Positions 1 to 8,470 of a stretch of DNA of 64,000 nucleotides are shown piece after piece (positions within the stretch are counted from its first letter, which is position 1; every line of letters starts with the position of its first letter). The stretch is from Hyphomicrobiales bacterium (GTDB lineage: Bacteria > Pseudomonadota > Alphaproteobacteria > Rhizobiales > Xanthobacteraceae), in assembly GCA_021730985.1 (NCBI GenBank), contig JAKFYI010000027.1, positions 102,255 through 166,254 of the forward strand, in the 5' to 3' direction. Made by a program: the position numbers and the translations under genes. A model generated the notes under the pieces. That model saw only the letters and a list, made by a program, of their open reading frames with translations, had not been told where the DNA came from and did no database searches.

Positions 1-1805
1 ACGCAGTCGTTGGGGTTGTAGGCCATTTCGAGATCGGCCACGCGGTCGGCCACGTCCTTGAGCGCCAGCGTCCACTGGGAGCCGTCGCTGCGCGGATACG
101 AAAACTTCCGCGACGCCAACTCCGAGGCGAGCACGCTTTGCAGTTCGGCCTTTACCGCCGCGACGCTCTTTCCCCTCGGCATCGCGTACCGCTCGGGCCG
201 CCGCGCGACACGCTCCGGAAATCCGCGCACCACGTCGATCGCGATCAGCAGGCGCAAATCCCGCGACGGCGTCGAGAAGTCCTCCCACGCGCCGGTGGTC
301 TCGAAGATCGCCGGACCGTCCGGCATGGTCGCTTCGCCCTTTCCGGTGTTCTGGAACTTGCGTCCGTTCTCGACCGACGTCACCCGCGTTTTTACCTGCT
401 CGTCGAGCGAGGTGATCGCCTCCTTCATGGCGCCCAAAGGATCGAGCGGCGACGGCGACATCACGTCGTCCATCCGGTCGTAGAATTCTTCAACGCTGTA
501 CTTGTTCTGATCGAGCGAAAAATCGGCGTATTGCGGGTTCTTCGCGATCTGCTCGTTGGTCAGCCGCCGCAGCACGCCGTCGGTGCCGCGCACGACCGGG
601 CGGAATCGCTTGAAGCCCGGCCCGCCGAGCGCCGGATCCTGCGCGAACAGAAAGTTGCCGCGCCAGAACCGCTTGCGCGCCACCGTGCCGTCGGGCTGGC
701 CATCGACGGCGAGGAACACGCCCGCGCCGCCTTCGGATTGCGGGACGCGCCGCACCAGCATCAAGATGTGCCCGTATGGATCGGCATAGATGGTGCCGGG
801 GCGCAGCGTGTCCTGGCTCAGCGACACCGGATAGTAGTCGGTGTTGTTGTCGGCGTTGGCAGCGCGCGCGGAGCCGGAATGGACGCTGTCGCCGACCGTC
901 CGCATGAAGTCGCCGAACCCCGCGGCAAGGTTGAACCGCTTCGGTTCCGGCGCGCTGGGCGGCGGTGCGCTTGACGCAGCCGTACCCGGCGGCGGTAGCG
1001 GCTGGCCCGGCGGCGCAGGACGCGCCGCATCGGCGTTCTGGATGCTGAACCACTGCGGGCAGGACGGCGCCCGGCCGCCGCCGCCGCGCGTGCACTTCGA
1101 GAAGCCGAACGGCAGCCCTATCTTGAATGCGAAGTAGGCGCGCAGGAAGTACGGCAGATCGGCGCAATCGGGGCGCAGCACCATCTTCATCTCGTCTTCG
1201 CCGAGACCGAGATGATTGAACAGGATGTTGCGCGACCGGTCGCGCAGCACGAAATGCAGCGCCGGCCACGACGGGGCGGCGTCGATCGGATCGTCGAACA
1301 GCTTCTCGATCCAGGCCGCAAACAGGTTTTCCGTCTGACGGTTCCAGACGCCGCGCAGCGGCCACACGGTTCCCGCCACCGAACTGGGACGCGCGGGCAT
1401 GTCGGCGCGCACGAGGATTTCGCGGGTGATGGTTCGGCATTCGGCTGGCGCGCGGTCGCGGGACAGCGTCGCGCGCCAGGTGCCAGCGGCAGGCGTTGCG
1501 ACCTCGGCGATCCAGAAATACGGCGGCCCGCCATGACGCTGACGGGATTTCGAGGCGACCGTGCCATCGGGCGCGATCAGCGTCAGCTCGCCCTCAAACG
1601 GCTTCTCGGCGGCGAACAGGACGCGCAGCGGCGCCCCTTTCCAGGGAACGATGGGCGACGGCATCACCGCGAGGTCGGCCGGATCTTCGCAAGCGGCGGA
1701 CGAACCCTGGGCGCGCAGGTCCATGCCGGAGAAAAGCAGCGCGACCAATGCGCCTGTGATCGCCGCCGCAGCTTGAAGCCTGTGTGATTGAAGCAATTGA
1801 GCCAC
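1..1805 (-). CDS. Secreted hypothetical protein, C-terminus beyond left edge
   Basis: This frame stays open from a GTG at 1805 to the left edge, about 601 residues, and reaches no stop in the window. The GTG was preferred over an in-frame ATG at 1859 because GAGGGA lies about six bases upstream and the product then begins with a signal peptide (hydrophobic stretch ALVALLF near residues 20-27, then LRAQ). The mature part has Cys residues, an apparent N-terminal beta-rich domain, a Pro/Ala/Ser-rich linker near residues 255-285 (PGQPLPPPG) and a longer C-terminal part with motifs such as RFWRGNFLFAQ. I do not recognise the family. It is probably periplasmic or secreted. The DUF2272 gene upstream is co-directional but 133 bases away, so co-transcription is only possible. 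Confidence 0.7.
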   Translation of the reverse strand, partial: MAQLLQSHRLQAAAAITGALVALLFSGMDLRAQGSSAACEDPADLAVMPSPIVPWKGAPLRVLFAAEKPFEGELTLIAPDGTVASKSRQRHGGPPYFWIAEVATPAAGTWRATLSRDRAPAECRTITREILVRADMPARPSSVAGTVWPLRGVWNRQTENLFAAWIEKLFDDPIDAAPSWPALHFVLRDRSRNILFNHLGLGEDEMKMVLRPDCADLPYFLRAYFAFKIGLPFGFSKCTRGGGGRAPSCPQWFSIQNADAARPAPPGQPLPPPGTAASSAPPPSAPEPKRFNLAAGFGDFMRTVGDSVHSGSARAANADNNTDYYPVSLSQDTLRPGTIYADPYGHILMLVRRVPQSEGGAGVFLAVDGQPDGTVARKRFWRGNFLFAQDPALGGPGFKRFRPVVRGTDGVLRRLTNEQIAKNPQYADFSLDQNKYSVEEFYDRMDDVMSPSPLDPLGAMKEAITSLDEQVKTRVTSVENGRKFQNTGKGEATMPDGPAIFETTGAWEDFSTPSRDLRLLIAIDVVRGFPERVARRPERYAMPRGKSVAAVKAELQSVLASELASRKFSYPRSDGSQWTLALKDVADRVADLEMAYNPNDC

Positions 1806-1938
1806 TGGGATCCCTCGAACGCGACCAGGCAGTTGCGACCAACGCTCTGGCTGAATCATGGCAGAGTCGCCTGACGAAATCGACCGTGACTTGGCGCCGC
1901 GCCGGCTGCCGGATGACGCCCACGGGCCGCAGCACCGA

Positions 1939-3042
1939 TCACCGCAATTGCAGCAAAACAAACCAGTTCTTGTCGTTGAGCGAGCATTTCTCGGCATGGC
2001 CCGGGGCGCGCTTCGCGCCGCCCGCGGATGGCGGCAGGGTCCATTGCCCCGCCCCGCCGCAATGGCCCTTCTGCGCCGCCGAGAACTTCAGGCCACGGCC
2101 GTGCAGGTTCAGCTTCCGCGCGCTCACCGCCTGATTGACGTTGCCGCCGATGCTATACATTTTCCGCGCCCGTGGATCGATGTAGGCCACCACCTCGCAG
2201 TGGGTTCGCCGGATCGTGCGCGCATCCGCGCTACCGCCAAGCTCCGCGCGAACGCGCTCGCGCACCGCCACATCGCTGACAGCGGCAAGCGACGGCTCGC
2301 GCTGCTGGCAAATCAGGTCGCCCACCCGAGGCCGGGTGGTGGTGAGCGGACACGCGCGATAGAGCCGTTCGCCGGCTGCGTCATTCGGTTCGGCGGCGCT
2401 CGCCGCGAAGGCATCGTAGATGTAGGCGCGATGGGCGTTGGAGAACTGGAACGCGATGGGCGTGACGCCCGCCTCCCGGACCACATAGCTGATGAAGGCC
2501 GCCGACCATGAGGTGTCGATGATGGCGGCGCGGAACGCCGTCTCGCGCAGGATCTCGCGCGCCGCCGGATCGGACACCTCCTCGGCGAGGCGCAACAGCC
2601 GCGCCGCGCTGGTCCGCAGCAGCGCTGCGGACTGCGCCTCGTCCGTCTGGGTCGAGGCGTCGCGATAGCCTCGCACCTCAAGCTTGTCCGGGGCATCGTT
2701 ACCGAACAGCGACCGCCAGTATTTCATCACCTGCCACCAGCCGAGATGGCCGACGCTCGCCTGCCCGCTGCCGCCGTCGTCCTCCTCGTGTTCCGCCTCG
2801 GTCAGGCCGAAATGAAACAGCCGCCCGTTGGAATCGATTTTGTGGCCGCCGAACCGGGAAAACTCGTCGATCGCGATCCGGCCGATGCGCCGGCCAAGAT
2901 CGCCCGGCGGCTTGGCGGCCGTGGCATCGCAGCGGGTCTGCACCGCTTTCCAGAACTGCGCCGCCGCCCGGTCGGCCTGCGCATGCGCCGGCTGCGCAGC
3001 CAGAACGGCCGCTGCAATGAAGGCGCAGACAAGGGAACGCAT
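1939..3042 (-). CDS. DUF2272 domain-containing secreted protein
   Basis: A 367-residue protein starting at ATG 3042, with AGGAGA seven bases upstream. A signal peptide ending in AHAQ (about residue 22) implies export. Family features: GWWQVMKYWR, then SWSAAFISYVVREAG near the middle, AHRAYIYDA, HCEVVAYID and SIGGNVNQAVS toward the end. These match my recollection of DUF2272, which resembles NlpC/P60- or CHAP-type folds, but here Ser (SWSAA) sits where those amidases have the catalytic Cys. Peptidoglycan or cell-envelope activity is therefore only an inference. The longer frame starting at 3129 has no good ribosome site. No operon partner is evident apart from the distant downstream secreted protein. 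Confidence 0.75.
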   Translation of the reverse strand: MRSLVCAFIAAAVLAAQPAHAQADRAAAQFWKAVQTRCDATAAKPPGDLGRRIGRIAIDEFSRFGGHKIDSNGRLFHFGLTEAEHEEDDGGSGQASVGHLGWWQVMKYWRSLFGNDAPDKLEVRGYRDASTQTDEAQSAALLRTSAARLLRLAEEVSDPAAREILRETAFRAAIIDTSWSAAFISYVVREAGVTPIAFQFSNAHRAYIYDAFAASAAEPNDAAGERLYRACPLTTTRPRVGDLICQQREPSLAAVSDVAVRERVRAELGGSADARTIRRTHCEVVAYIDPRARKMYSIGGNVNQAVSARKLNLHGRGLKFSAAQKGHCGGAGQWTLPPSAGGAKRAPGHAEKCSLNDKNWFVLLQLR

Positions 3043-3378
3043 GATGTCTCCTGGGCGGCTCAACCGCACCCCGCAGTATAGCAAGGCGCGCGGGTGTCCG
3101 TCCGGGGATCGCGAACTGGGAAGCGGCACCGATCGAGGGCGCGGCGGCGGCTCGATGGAGCTCTGGCACGCCTATGAATCGGGATCGGCCGATGCGGAAT
3201 TTGGTCCGCCGGTCGAACAGCTCGCAGCCGACATCGATTTGGAGATTGGGTCTCGGCCGATTTCGCGGCGCCCCAGACCAAAAAAATAGGCGAACCGGAT
3301 CGAAGGCGTCTTCGGCTGAAGCTTCAAGCCGCAGCCTCTTCCAAGAAGTCGGCCCCGCTTTTGGCGGGGCCGGTTCAA
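3043..3378. other. Gene-poor stretch with terminator-like hairpin at its right end
   Basis: I see no convincing gene in these 336 bases. The short open frames lack good ribosome sites and family resemblance. The only structure noted is the GC-rich hairpin at 3350-3372, next to the lysine-rich peptide gene. Confidence 0.5.
3350..3372 (-). terminator. GC-rich hairpin after the lysine-rich peptide gene
   Basis: A perfect 9-bp stem (CGGCCCCGC paired with GCGGGGCCG) closes a five-base loop. It begins seven bases past the stop of the small peptide gene on the minus strand, the expected place for a terminator or mRNA-stabilising hairpin. There is no strong T-run after the stem, so intrinsic termination is not certain. 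Confidence 0.5.
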
Positions 3379-3432
3379 CTACTTCTTCTTACGCGCGGTC
3401 TTCTTCTTGGCGGCCTTTTTCTTCTTAGCCAT
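3379..3432 (-). CDS. 17-residue lysine-rich basic peptide
   Basis: The frame ATG(3432)-TAG encodes MAKKKKAAKKKTARKKK: 11 Lys and 1 Arg in 17 residues, no acidic residue. It has a good ribosome site (AGAGGA six to seven bases before ATG) and a stable hairpin right after the stop, which together make a real small gene likely. The composition resembles the Lys/Ala-rich tails of histone H1-like proteins, so nucleic-acid binding or charge neutralisation is plausible but inferred. The codon run is AAG-rich as in expressed genes. It stands alone: the next minus-strand gene start is over 2.5 kb upstream. A chance lysine-rich tract is the alternative. Confidence 0.6.
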   Translation of the reverse strand: MAKKKKAAKKKTARKKK

Positions 3433-3788
3433 AGCAATCCTCTTTCTGTTAGTGCCATCCCCAGCACGGATGCACCCATATCTTCGACCGATTCGGCCAA
3501 GCGAGTCTTACGATCTTCACAGGAAAATGTGGGCCGCCGCGAGTTTCCTCTATCCCACGGAGGGCAGCTCCGACGTGGAGCGGCAGCCCACGCGCAGACT
3601 GTAACTGCGTCGCGCCGGCGCCGGTTGGGAAAAATGGAATTGTCCCGAGGCGTTTTAGCGCCGGCGCCATGCGCCGCGATCGGGGCCAATCCGCAGGCCG
3701 TTTCTAAGCGAGCCTAGGCGATTTACCGGACCGCTGGCGGCAATCTTTGCTACCGTCAAGGTGCCGAAATCCGAAGGGAGCCTTTGCG
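3433..3788. other. Gene-poor stretch with a repeated GC palindrome
   Basis: No supported gene in 356 bases. It should hold the promoters for the minus-strand lysine peptide and the plus-strand Bug gene. An 11-base word GCGCCGGCGCC occurs at 3612-3622 and 3658-3668; it is nearly self-complementary, so the copies could pair into a hairpin. No function is assigned. Confidence 0.4.
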
Positions 3789-4772
3789 ATGACGAGGACG
3801 CGTATCGGCGCTTTTGCAGCTTTCGTTCTCTCGGCGCTCGCGATGTCAGGCGCTTGCGCGCCTGCTGGAGCGCAGGACTGGCCGACGCGAGCGGTGAAAT
3901 TCATCCTCCCGATCGGAGCCGGCGCAGGTGCCGACCTCGGCGCCCGCCTGGTCGCGGAAAAGCTGAGCGCCAAGTGGGGCCAGCCCGTGGTTGTCGAAAA
4001 CCGGCCAGGGGGTGACGGCTTTGTTGCCCTGACAGCTTTTTTGAACTCCCGCGACAATCATATGCTTCTGTTCGGCCCAACAACGACGTTCACCGGGCAT
4101 CCCTATTTCCACGAGAAGCTGCCCTACAATCCGAATGAACTCGCTCCGATCGCGCGCGTCAGTTCGACACTGGTGACAATCGGTGCGGCGCCCTCGCTCG
4201 GCGCCAACTCGCTCAAGGAGGCGTTCGACAAGGCCCGGGCCGAACCGGGCACGCTCAATTTTGCAACGACCGCAGGCGCCACCGAACTGATCATCAATGC
4301 GTTTCTCAAGACCTCCGGCCTCAACATGGCTCGTGTTCCCTATCGCGATCCCGTCCAGGCGCAAAACGACGTGGCCGAGGGCCGCCTGCATCTCTATTGG
4401 TCGGCCTATGCGATCATCCGCGCACAGGCACAATCCGGGCGAATCAAGATACTCGCATCGACATCGAGCGAGCCCACGGCAATCCTGCCCGGCGTCCCAA
4501 CAGCCGCGCAGGCGGGCTTCCCGGAACTGACCCTCGATGGCCTCGTGGGCCTGTTCGGCACGCGCGACATGCCGCTCCCGCTGCGCGAGCGTATTGCCGC
4601 AGACGTCACCGCAGCGTTGGCCGACCCTGTCATCGTGCAGCGGCTGACGGCATCCGGACAGACGGTGGTGCCGGGATCCGCCGCCGAGTTTGCCGCCGCC
4701 CTCGAGAAGCAGCGCACCGCTCTTGCGGGATTTGCCAAGACCCTTGGCATCAAGGCGGCGACGATCGAATAG
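3789..4772 (+). CDS. Bug/TctC-family periplasmic solute-binding protein (1)
   Basis: A 327-residue tripartite tricarboxylate (TTT) receptor of the Bug family. These are type II periplasmic binding proteins that usually capture carboxylates or related small acids. Start ATG 3789 has GAAGGGAG upstream; the signal peptide ends near residue 28 (AGA before QD). Family landmarks are the first substrate loop (GAGAGAD, an unusual version of the AGGxxD loop), WGQPVVVENRPGG, YNPNELAPI, and the helical C-terminal third beginning near DMPLPLRERI. The ligand cannot be predicted. It converges on a flavin monooxygenase gene 48 bases away, so uptake of an aromatic acid for that enzyme is an inference. No TctA/TctB membrane genes are nearby. 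Confidence 0.9.
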   Translation: MTRTRIGAFAAFVLSALAMSGACAPAGAQDWPTRAVKFILPIGAGAGADLGARLVAEKLSAKWGQPVVVENRPGGDGFVALTAFLNSRDNHMLLFGPTTTFTGHPYFHEKLPYNPNELAPIARVSSTLVTIGAAPSLGANSLKEAFDKARAEPGTLNFATTAGATELIINAFLKTSGLNMARVPYRDPVQAQNDVAEGRLHLYWSAYAIIRAQAQSGRIKILASTSSEPTAILPGVPTAAQAGFPELTLDGLVGLFGTRDMPLPLRERIAADVTAALADPVIVQRLTASGQTVVPGSAAEFAAALEKQRTALAGFAKTLGIKAATIE

Positions 4773-4820
4773 AAGGCATCGGCGCAGGCGTGCACCGTCA
4801 GTTCGGCCGATCGATGCCGC

Positions 4821-6011
4821 TCAAGTGCCCTGCCATTGCGTGACCGGGTCGTAACTGAAAATCCAGCGAAAAACACCCTGCGTTGTCAAACCGTGGCGCC
4901 TGATGAACGCAATTTCGCGGCGCAGGCGATCCCAATGCGAGTGCTGCTTCTTGAACCCAAGCTCGGTGCGTGAGAGCTGTTGCACCCTCGTCGCCCGCGG
5001 TTTGCGGACAGCCTCGTAGTTGGCGAGCGCCGCAACCGGATCGTCAGCCTTGGCGTGAAGCCATCGAGAAAGCACGTAGGCGTCCTCAAAGGCCATATTG
5101 GCGCCCTGGCCGAAGGTCGCAAGCATCGCATGCGCGGAGTCTCCGAGCAGCGTCACACGCCCCTTCGTCCATCGCGGAGCGTGCTCCCCGGAAAACTGCC
5201 CCCACTTCGAGCAAGATGTCGCTTCCGCCAGCATCCGGCGCAGCTTTTCGCCGGCGTGAGGAAAAGCTGCCAGCATCTCATCGACGCTGCTGGGCACCGA
5301 CCATGATTGTTCCGTCCAACCTGGCTGCTGGCGGACACAGACAAAGTTGATGAACTTACCTTGCCGGATGTAATAGCTGATGATGAACCCGCCATCGCCG
5401 GACCATTGGTTCACATGCCGATTGTGAATGTCCTTGGGCAGCGCATCGGTGGGAGCCAACGCGCGCCAGCACATCGTTCCGGCGTAGCGCGGGCCGTCGC
5501 CGCCGAACACGCTCGCACGAACCGCCGAACGGATGCCGTCGCAACCCACGACAACGTCCGCTTCGGCGCCGGTGCCGTCGGCAAAGGATAGCCCGACTGT
5601 TCCGCCTTGGGGTTCGACCGCTGTGCAACGCTTGCCAAGGTGGATGATGTCCTGCGGCAGCGCCTCCGAGAGCAGGCGATGCAGATCGCTGCGATGCACA
5701 ACATAGTACTTGGCGCCATATCGCGTCTCGAAATCGACGAACGGCAGGATGTTGTGGATCGTGTCCGACCCCCAATCGCGCCACGTCAGTCCGGCCGGCT
5801 CGGTTCCGATCTTGTGCAACTCGTCTGCCAGGCCAAGCGCGTGAAAGACCTTCACGGAGTTGGGGCTGAGATTGATTCCGGCGCCAAATTCGGCGAGCTC
5901 GGGCGCCTGCTCGTAGATATGAACTTCAAACCCCTGACGGCGTAGCGCGATGGCTGTGGCAAGCCCGCCAAGGCCGGCTCCCACAACTGCGATCCGACGC
6001 GCGCTTGCCAT
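4821..6011 (-). CDS. FAD-dependent monooxygenase, salicylate/3-hydroxybenzoate hydroxylase type
   Basis: A 396-residue class A flavoprotein aromatic hydroxylase (NAD(P)H, one FAD). The N-terminal FAD-binding fingerprint VVGAGLGGLATAIAL starts near residue 8, an Arg-containing segment follows (HRSDLH), the DG motif is in VVGCDGIRSAVR and the GD motif in VTLLGDSAHAM followed by GQGANMAFEDA. Length and motifs fit salicylate 1-hydroxylase or 3-hydroxybenzoate 6-hydroxylase. The exact substrate cannot be read from sequence, and a polycyclic or heteroaromatic acid is possible. It is divergent from the second Bug gene across 226 bases containing an inverted repeat of LysR-box form. Confidence 0.85.
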   Translation of the reverse strand: MASARRIAVVGAGLGGLATAIALRRQGFEVHIYEQAPELAEFGAGINLSPNSVKVFHALGLADELHKIGTEPAGLTWRDWGSDTIHNILPFVDFETRYGAKYYVVHRSDLHRLLSEALPQDIIHLGKRCTAVEPQGGTVGLSFADGTGAEADVVVGCDGIRSAVRASVFGGDGPRYAGTMCWRALAPTDALPKDIHNRHVNQWSGDGGFIISYYIRQGKFINFVCVRQQPGWTEQSWSVPSSVDEMLAAFPHAGEKLRRMLAEATSCSKWGQFSGEHAPRWTKGRVTLLGDSAHAMLATFGQGANMAFEDAYVLSRWLHAKADDPVAALANYEAVRKPRATRVQQLSRTELGFKKQHSHWDRLRREIAFIRRHGLTTQGVFRWIFSYDPVTQWQGT

Positions 6012-6155
6012 AAGGCATTCTCCACGAGCGGCGGGAGGCCGCTTCCACCTGTTTGTACCGTAAACCTAAACTCGGACGTAATTCTCGGCTCAAGCCAGCT
6101 CCGCGACCTGAACATGCCGGCAATGAATTTTTCGAGCGCATGCAGGATGGTCAGC

Positions 6156-6170
6156 ATCGCAATTAGCGAT
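6156..6170. promoter_or_regulatory. Candidate LysR-type operator
   Basis: ATCGC-N5-GCGAT is a perfect dyad with the T-N11-A spacing typical of LysR-type regulator sites. It lies between the divergent monooxygenase (start 6011) and Bug gene (start 6238), where it could serve both. No LysR gene is adjacent, so the partner would have to act from elsewhere, such as the one at 12649-13611. Confidence 0.35.
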
Positions 6171-6237
6171 CCGATGAATCTGTCTTATGATAGGAATCCA
6201 AGCCGGATGAAATTTTCTGAAGAGACAGGGGAGAGAA

Positions 6238-7242
6238 ATGGCGGGCGACCATAGCAGAAACCTCGCGATTGGCGTCAGCGTGTTTCTCACGCTCGCCGCG
6301 AGTACGTCGGCCGGCGCACAAGATGGCACGGGTTCAGCGCAAAGCTATCCCAACCGACCGGTGCGTATCATAGTTCCACTCCCTGCTGGCGGGCCGACGG
6401 ATATAAATGTCCGCATCGTCGCGCAGAAATTGAATGAACGTTGGGGACAGCCGGTCATTGTCGAGAATCGTCCCGGCGGCAACACGGGCATTGGCGCACA
6501 ACTTGTCGCCAAATCGCCCGCCGATGGTCATACGCTACTGGCCGCCCAAGACACGACGATGGTCATGAACCCCGCAAGCGGCGCAACACTGACCTACGAT
6601 CCATTCGTGGATTTCGCCCCAATTACTTTGCTGAACAGAAACGTGTCGCTGCTTGCGGTGCGCGCTGGCGATGGCCCAAAGACCATCAAGGACTTGATCG
6701 CATATGGGCGGGCCAATTCAGGCAAGATCAATTACGGAGCCGGCATTATCACCGCTCGACTTGCCGCGTATAGGTTCACGAAGCTTTCCGGCTTCGACGC
6801 CGTATTAATTCCGTACAAGGGCAGTTCCGAAGTCGTACAGGGACTGATGACCGGAAGCGTCGACTTCATCGTGGACGGACTGGCCGCAAGTCTGCCTTTG
6901 ATCAAGGGTGGGCAATTGCGCGCGCTGGCGAAGCTCAACGACCAACCGGTCACCGCATTGCCCGACCTAAAACCGCTCGTTACGGAATCCGGCCTGCCGG
7001 AGTTGGGAGAGATGTCCACTTGGGTGGGGTTGCTTGCGCCGGCTGGCACGCCCCCCTCCATCATCCAAAAAATTCAACGCGACGTGGTCGAGATTTATTC
7101 CGATCCCGAGGTGCGCGAAAGGCTCGATCGATCGGGAATTTCTCCCGTCACCATGACGCCCTCGGAATTCGATCGTTTTTTTAGGGCCGAGGCGGCCAAA
7201 TGGACCAAGGTCTTCCAAGAAAGCGGCTTGAAGCCCAACTAA
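6238..7242 (+). CDS. Bug/TctC-family periplasmic solute-binding protein (2)
   Basis: A 334-residue receptor with GGGGAGAG directly before ATG 6238 and a signal peptide ending at about residue 27 (AGA before QDG). It has the classical first loop PAGGPTD, then WGQPVIVENRPGG, YDPFVDFAPI, the GKINYGAG beta-turn region and APAGTPPSIIQKI at the start of the C-terminal lobe. The gene ends 23 bases short of the stop of the leftward monooxygenase pair, repeating the arrangement of the previous Bug/monooxygenase module. A substrate related to those enzymes is likely but not provable from sequence. Confidence 0.9.
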   Translation: MAGDHSRNLAIGVSVFLTLAASTSAGAQDGTGSAQSYPNRPVRIIVPLPAGGPTDINVRIVAQKLNERWGQPVIVENRPGGNTGIGAQLVAKSPADGHTLLAAQDTTMVMNPASGATLTYDPFVDFAPITLLNRNVSLLAVRAGDGPKTIKDLIAYGRANSGKINYGAGIITARLAAYRFTKLSGFDAVLIPYKGSSEVVQGLMTGSVDFIVDGLAASLPLIKGGQLRALAKLNDQPVTALPDLKPLVTESGLPELGEMSTWVGLLAPAGTPPSIIQKIQRDVVEIYSDPEVRERLDRSGISPVTMTPSEFDRFFRAEAAKWTKVFQESGLKPN

Positions 7243-7265
7243 CTCCAAACCCGGAAGCTGGATGT

Positions 7266-8462
7266 CTAAAGTGGGACTGTCATTGCGTTGTAGGCGTAGA
7301 GCCAATCATAGCGATCGCTGACCCGATTTTTTTCCCACTCCCGCTCGACGTGGGCCTCAGCCACGGCCGTGTCCGCCAGCGCAGGATTATGCACTCGGCC
7401 CGCTTGTTCCGCGGATAGGTGAACGACGCGGGTGGTCCGCGCGATGCGGGCGGCTTGATAGCGCAGCAGTGCTTCAGCGGGGCTGCCGCCATACTCTTTC
7501 AACGCGCGCGCGATAACCATTCCGTCTTCGATCGCCATGTTGGCCCCTTGCGCCAGAAACGGCAGCGTGGAATGCGCTGCGTCGCCAAGCAACGTGACAC
7601 GACCGACCGACCATTGCGAAATCGGCTCGCGGAATATGAGGGCCCACTTGTAAGGAGTCTGGATATTCTGAATCAACGACTGGACGTCGTCGTGCCAGCC
7701 GGCAAAGTCCTGCCTGAGCTCCTCAACAGTGCCTGTCTCGGTCCATGACTCGACCGTCCAGTCCTCGCGCTCAACGATGCCAATGAAATTAATGAGCTGC
7801 GACCCGCGAACCGGATAGTGAACAATATGCGCGCCGGGGCCGATCCAAAACGCACCGTCAGTGCGCGAAATGCTGGCCGGCAGGTTCGCGGTCGGAACCA
7901 GCGCTCGCCATGCCATGAAGCCGCTGAATTTAACTTTATCAGGGCCAAAAAGCGTTTGCCGAATTCTGGAATGGATGCCATCGGCGGCGATGAGAAGGTC
8001 AGTTTTTCTAGTCCTGCCGTCGGCGAAACGTATCGTCACACCGGCTTCATCTTGCTCCAGACCCGAACACTTCGCACCCAGACGAATCGCATCTGGTCGT
8101 TCCTGCCGGACTGCCCTGATCAGTTCATTGTGCAAGTCGGCTCGATGAACTGCGTAGTACGGAGCGCCATATTTCGCGAGTGAAGCGTCGCCGAGGTCGA
8201 TGAACTTCCATGACTTGCCGGTGTTCCAGAGCCGGACCTCCTTGCCCGTGGGTGTCGTGCCTATTCGTTCAATGTCGGGGCCCATTCCCAGTTCATAAAG
8301 AACCCTCGTACCGTTGGCCGCGATCTGCAGTCCAGCGCCGGCCTCTCGCAGATTTTCACTCTGCTCGAAAATCTCAACGTCAAAGCCTTCCTTCAATAGC
8401 GCGAGCGCCGCCGTCAGGCCGCCCAGCCCAGCACCCACCACTCCAATCTTCAATGAACTCAT
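7266..8462 (-). CDS. FAD-dependent monooxygenase, salicylate hydroxylase-like (second copy)
   Basis: A 398-residue class A hydroxylase starting at ATG 8462 (GAGG seven bases upstream). Motifs: VVGAGLGGLTAAL near residues 7-19, HRADLH, DG motif in LLIAADGIHSRIR (AADG instead of the usual GCDG), WRALVPT, and VTLLGDAAHSTLPFLAQGANMAIEDG as the GD motif. It is paralogous to the enzyme at 4821-6011 but clearly diverged. It starts eight bases after the stop of the larger flavin monooxygenase upstream, so the two are co-transcribed and may act in sequence on one substrate. The substrate is unknown. Confidence 0.85.
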   Translation of the reverse strand: MSSLKIGVVGAGLGGLTAALALLKEGFDVEIFEQSENLREAGAGLQIAANGTRVLYELGMGPDIERIGTTPTGKEVRLWNTGKSWKFIDLGDASLAKYGAPYYAVHRADLHNELIRAVRQERPDAIRLGAKCSGLEQDEAGVTIRFADGRTRKTDLLIAADGIHSRIRQTLFGPDKVKFSGFMAWRALVPTANLPASISRTDGAFWIGPGAHIVHYPVRGSQLINFIGIVEREDWTVESWTETGTVEELRQDFAGWHDDVQSLIQNIQTPYKWALIFREPISQWSVGRVTLLGDAAHSTLPFLAQGANMAIEDGMVIARALKEYGGSPAEALLRYQAARIARTTRVVHLSAEQAGRVHNPALADTAVAEAHVEREWEKNRVSDRYDWLYAYNAMTVPL

Positions 8463-8470
8463 TTGCCTCA

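Noticed and set aside
490..1440. A 316-codon minus-strand frame overlapping the left-edge gene
   Set aside because: The neighbouring minus-strand frame is open for the full 1.8 kb with signal peptide and ribosome site, whereas this one is Arg-rich and featureless.
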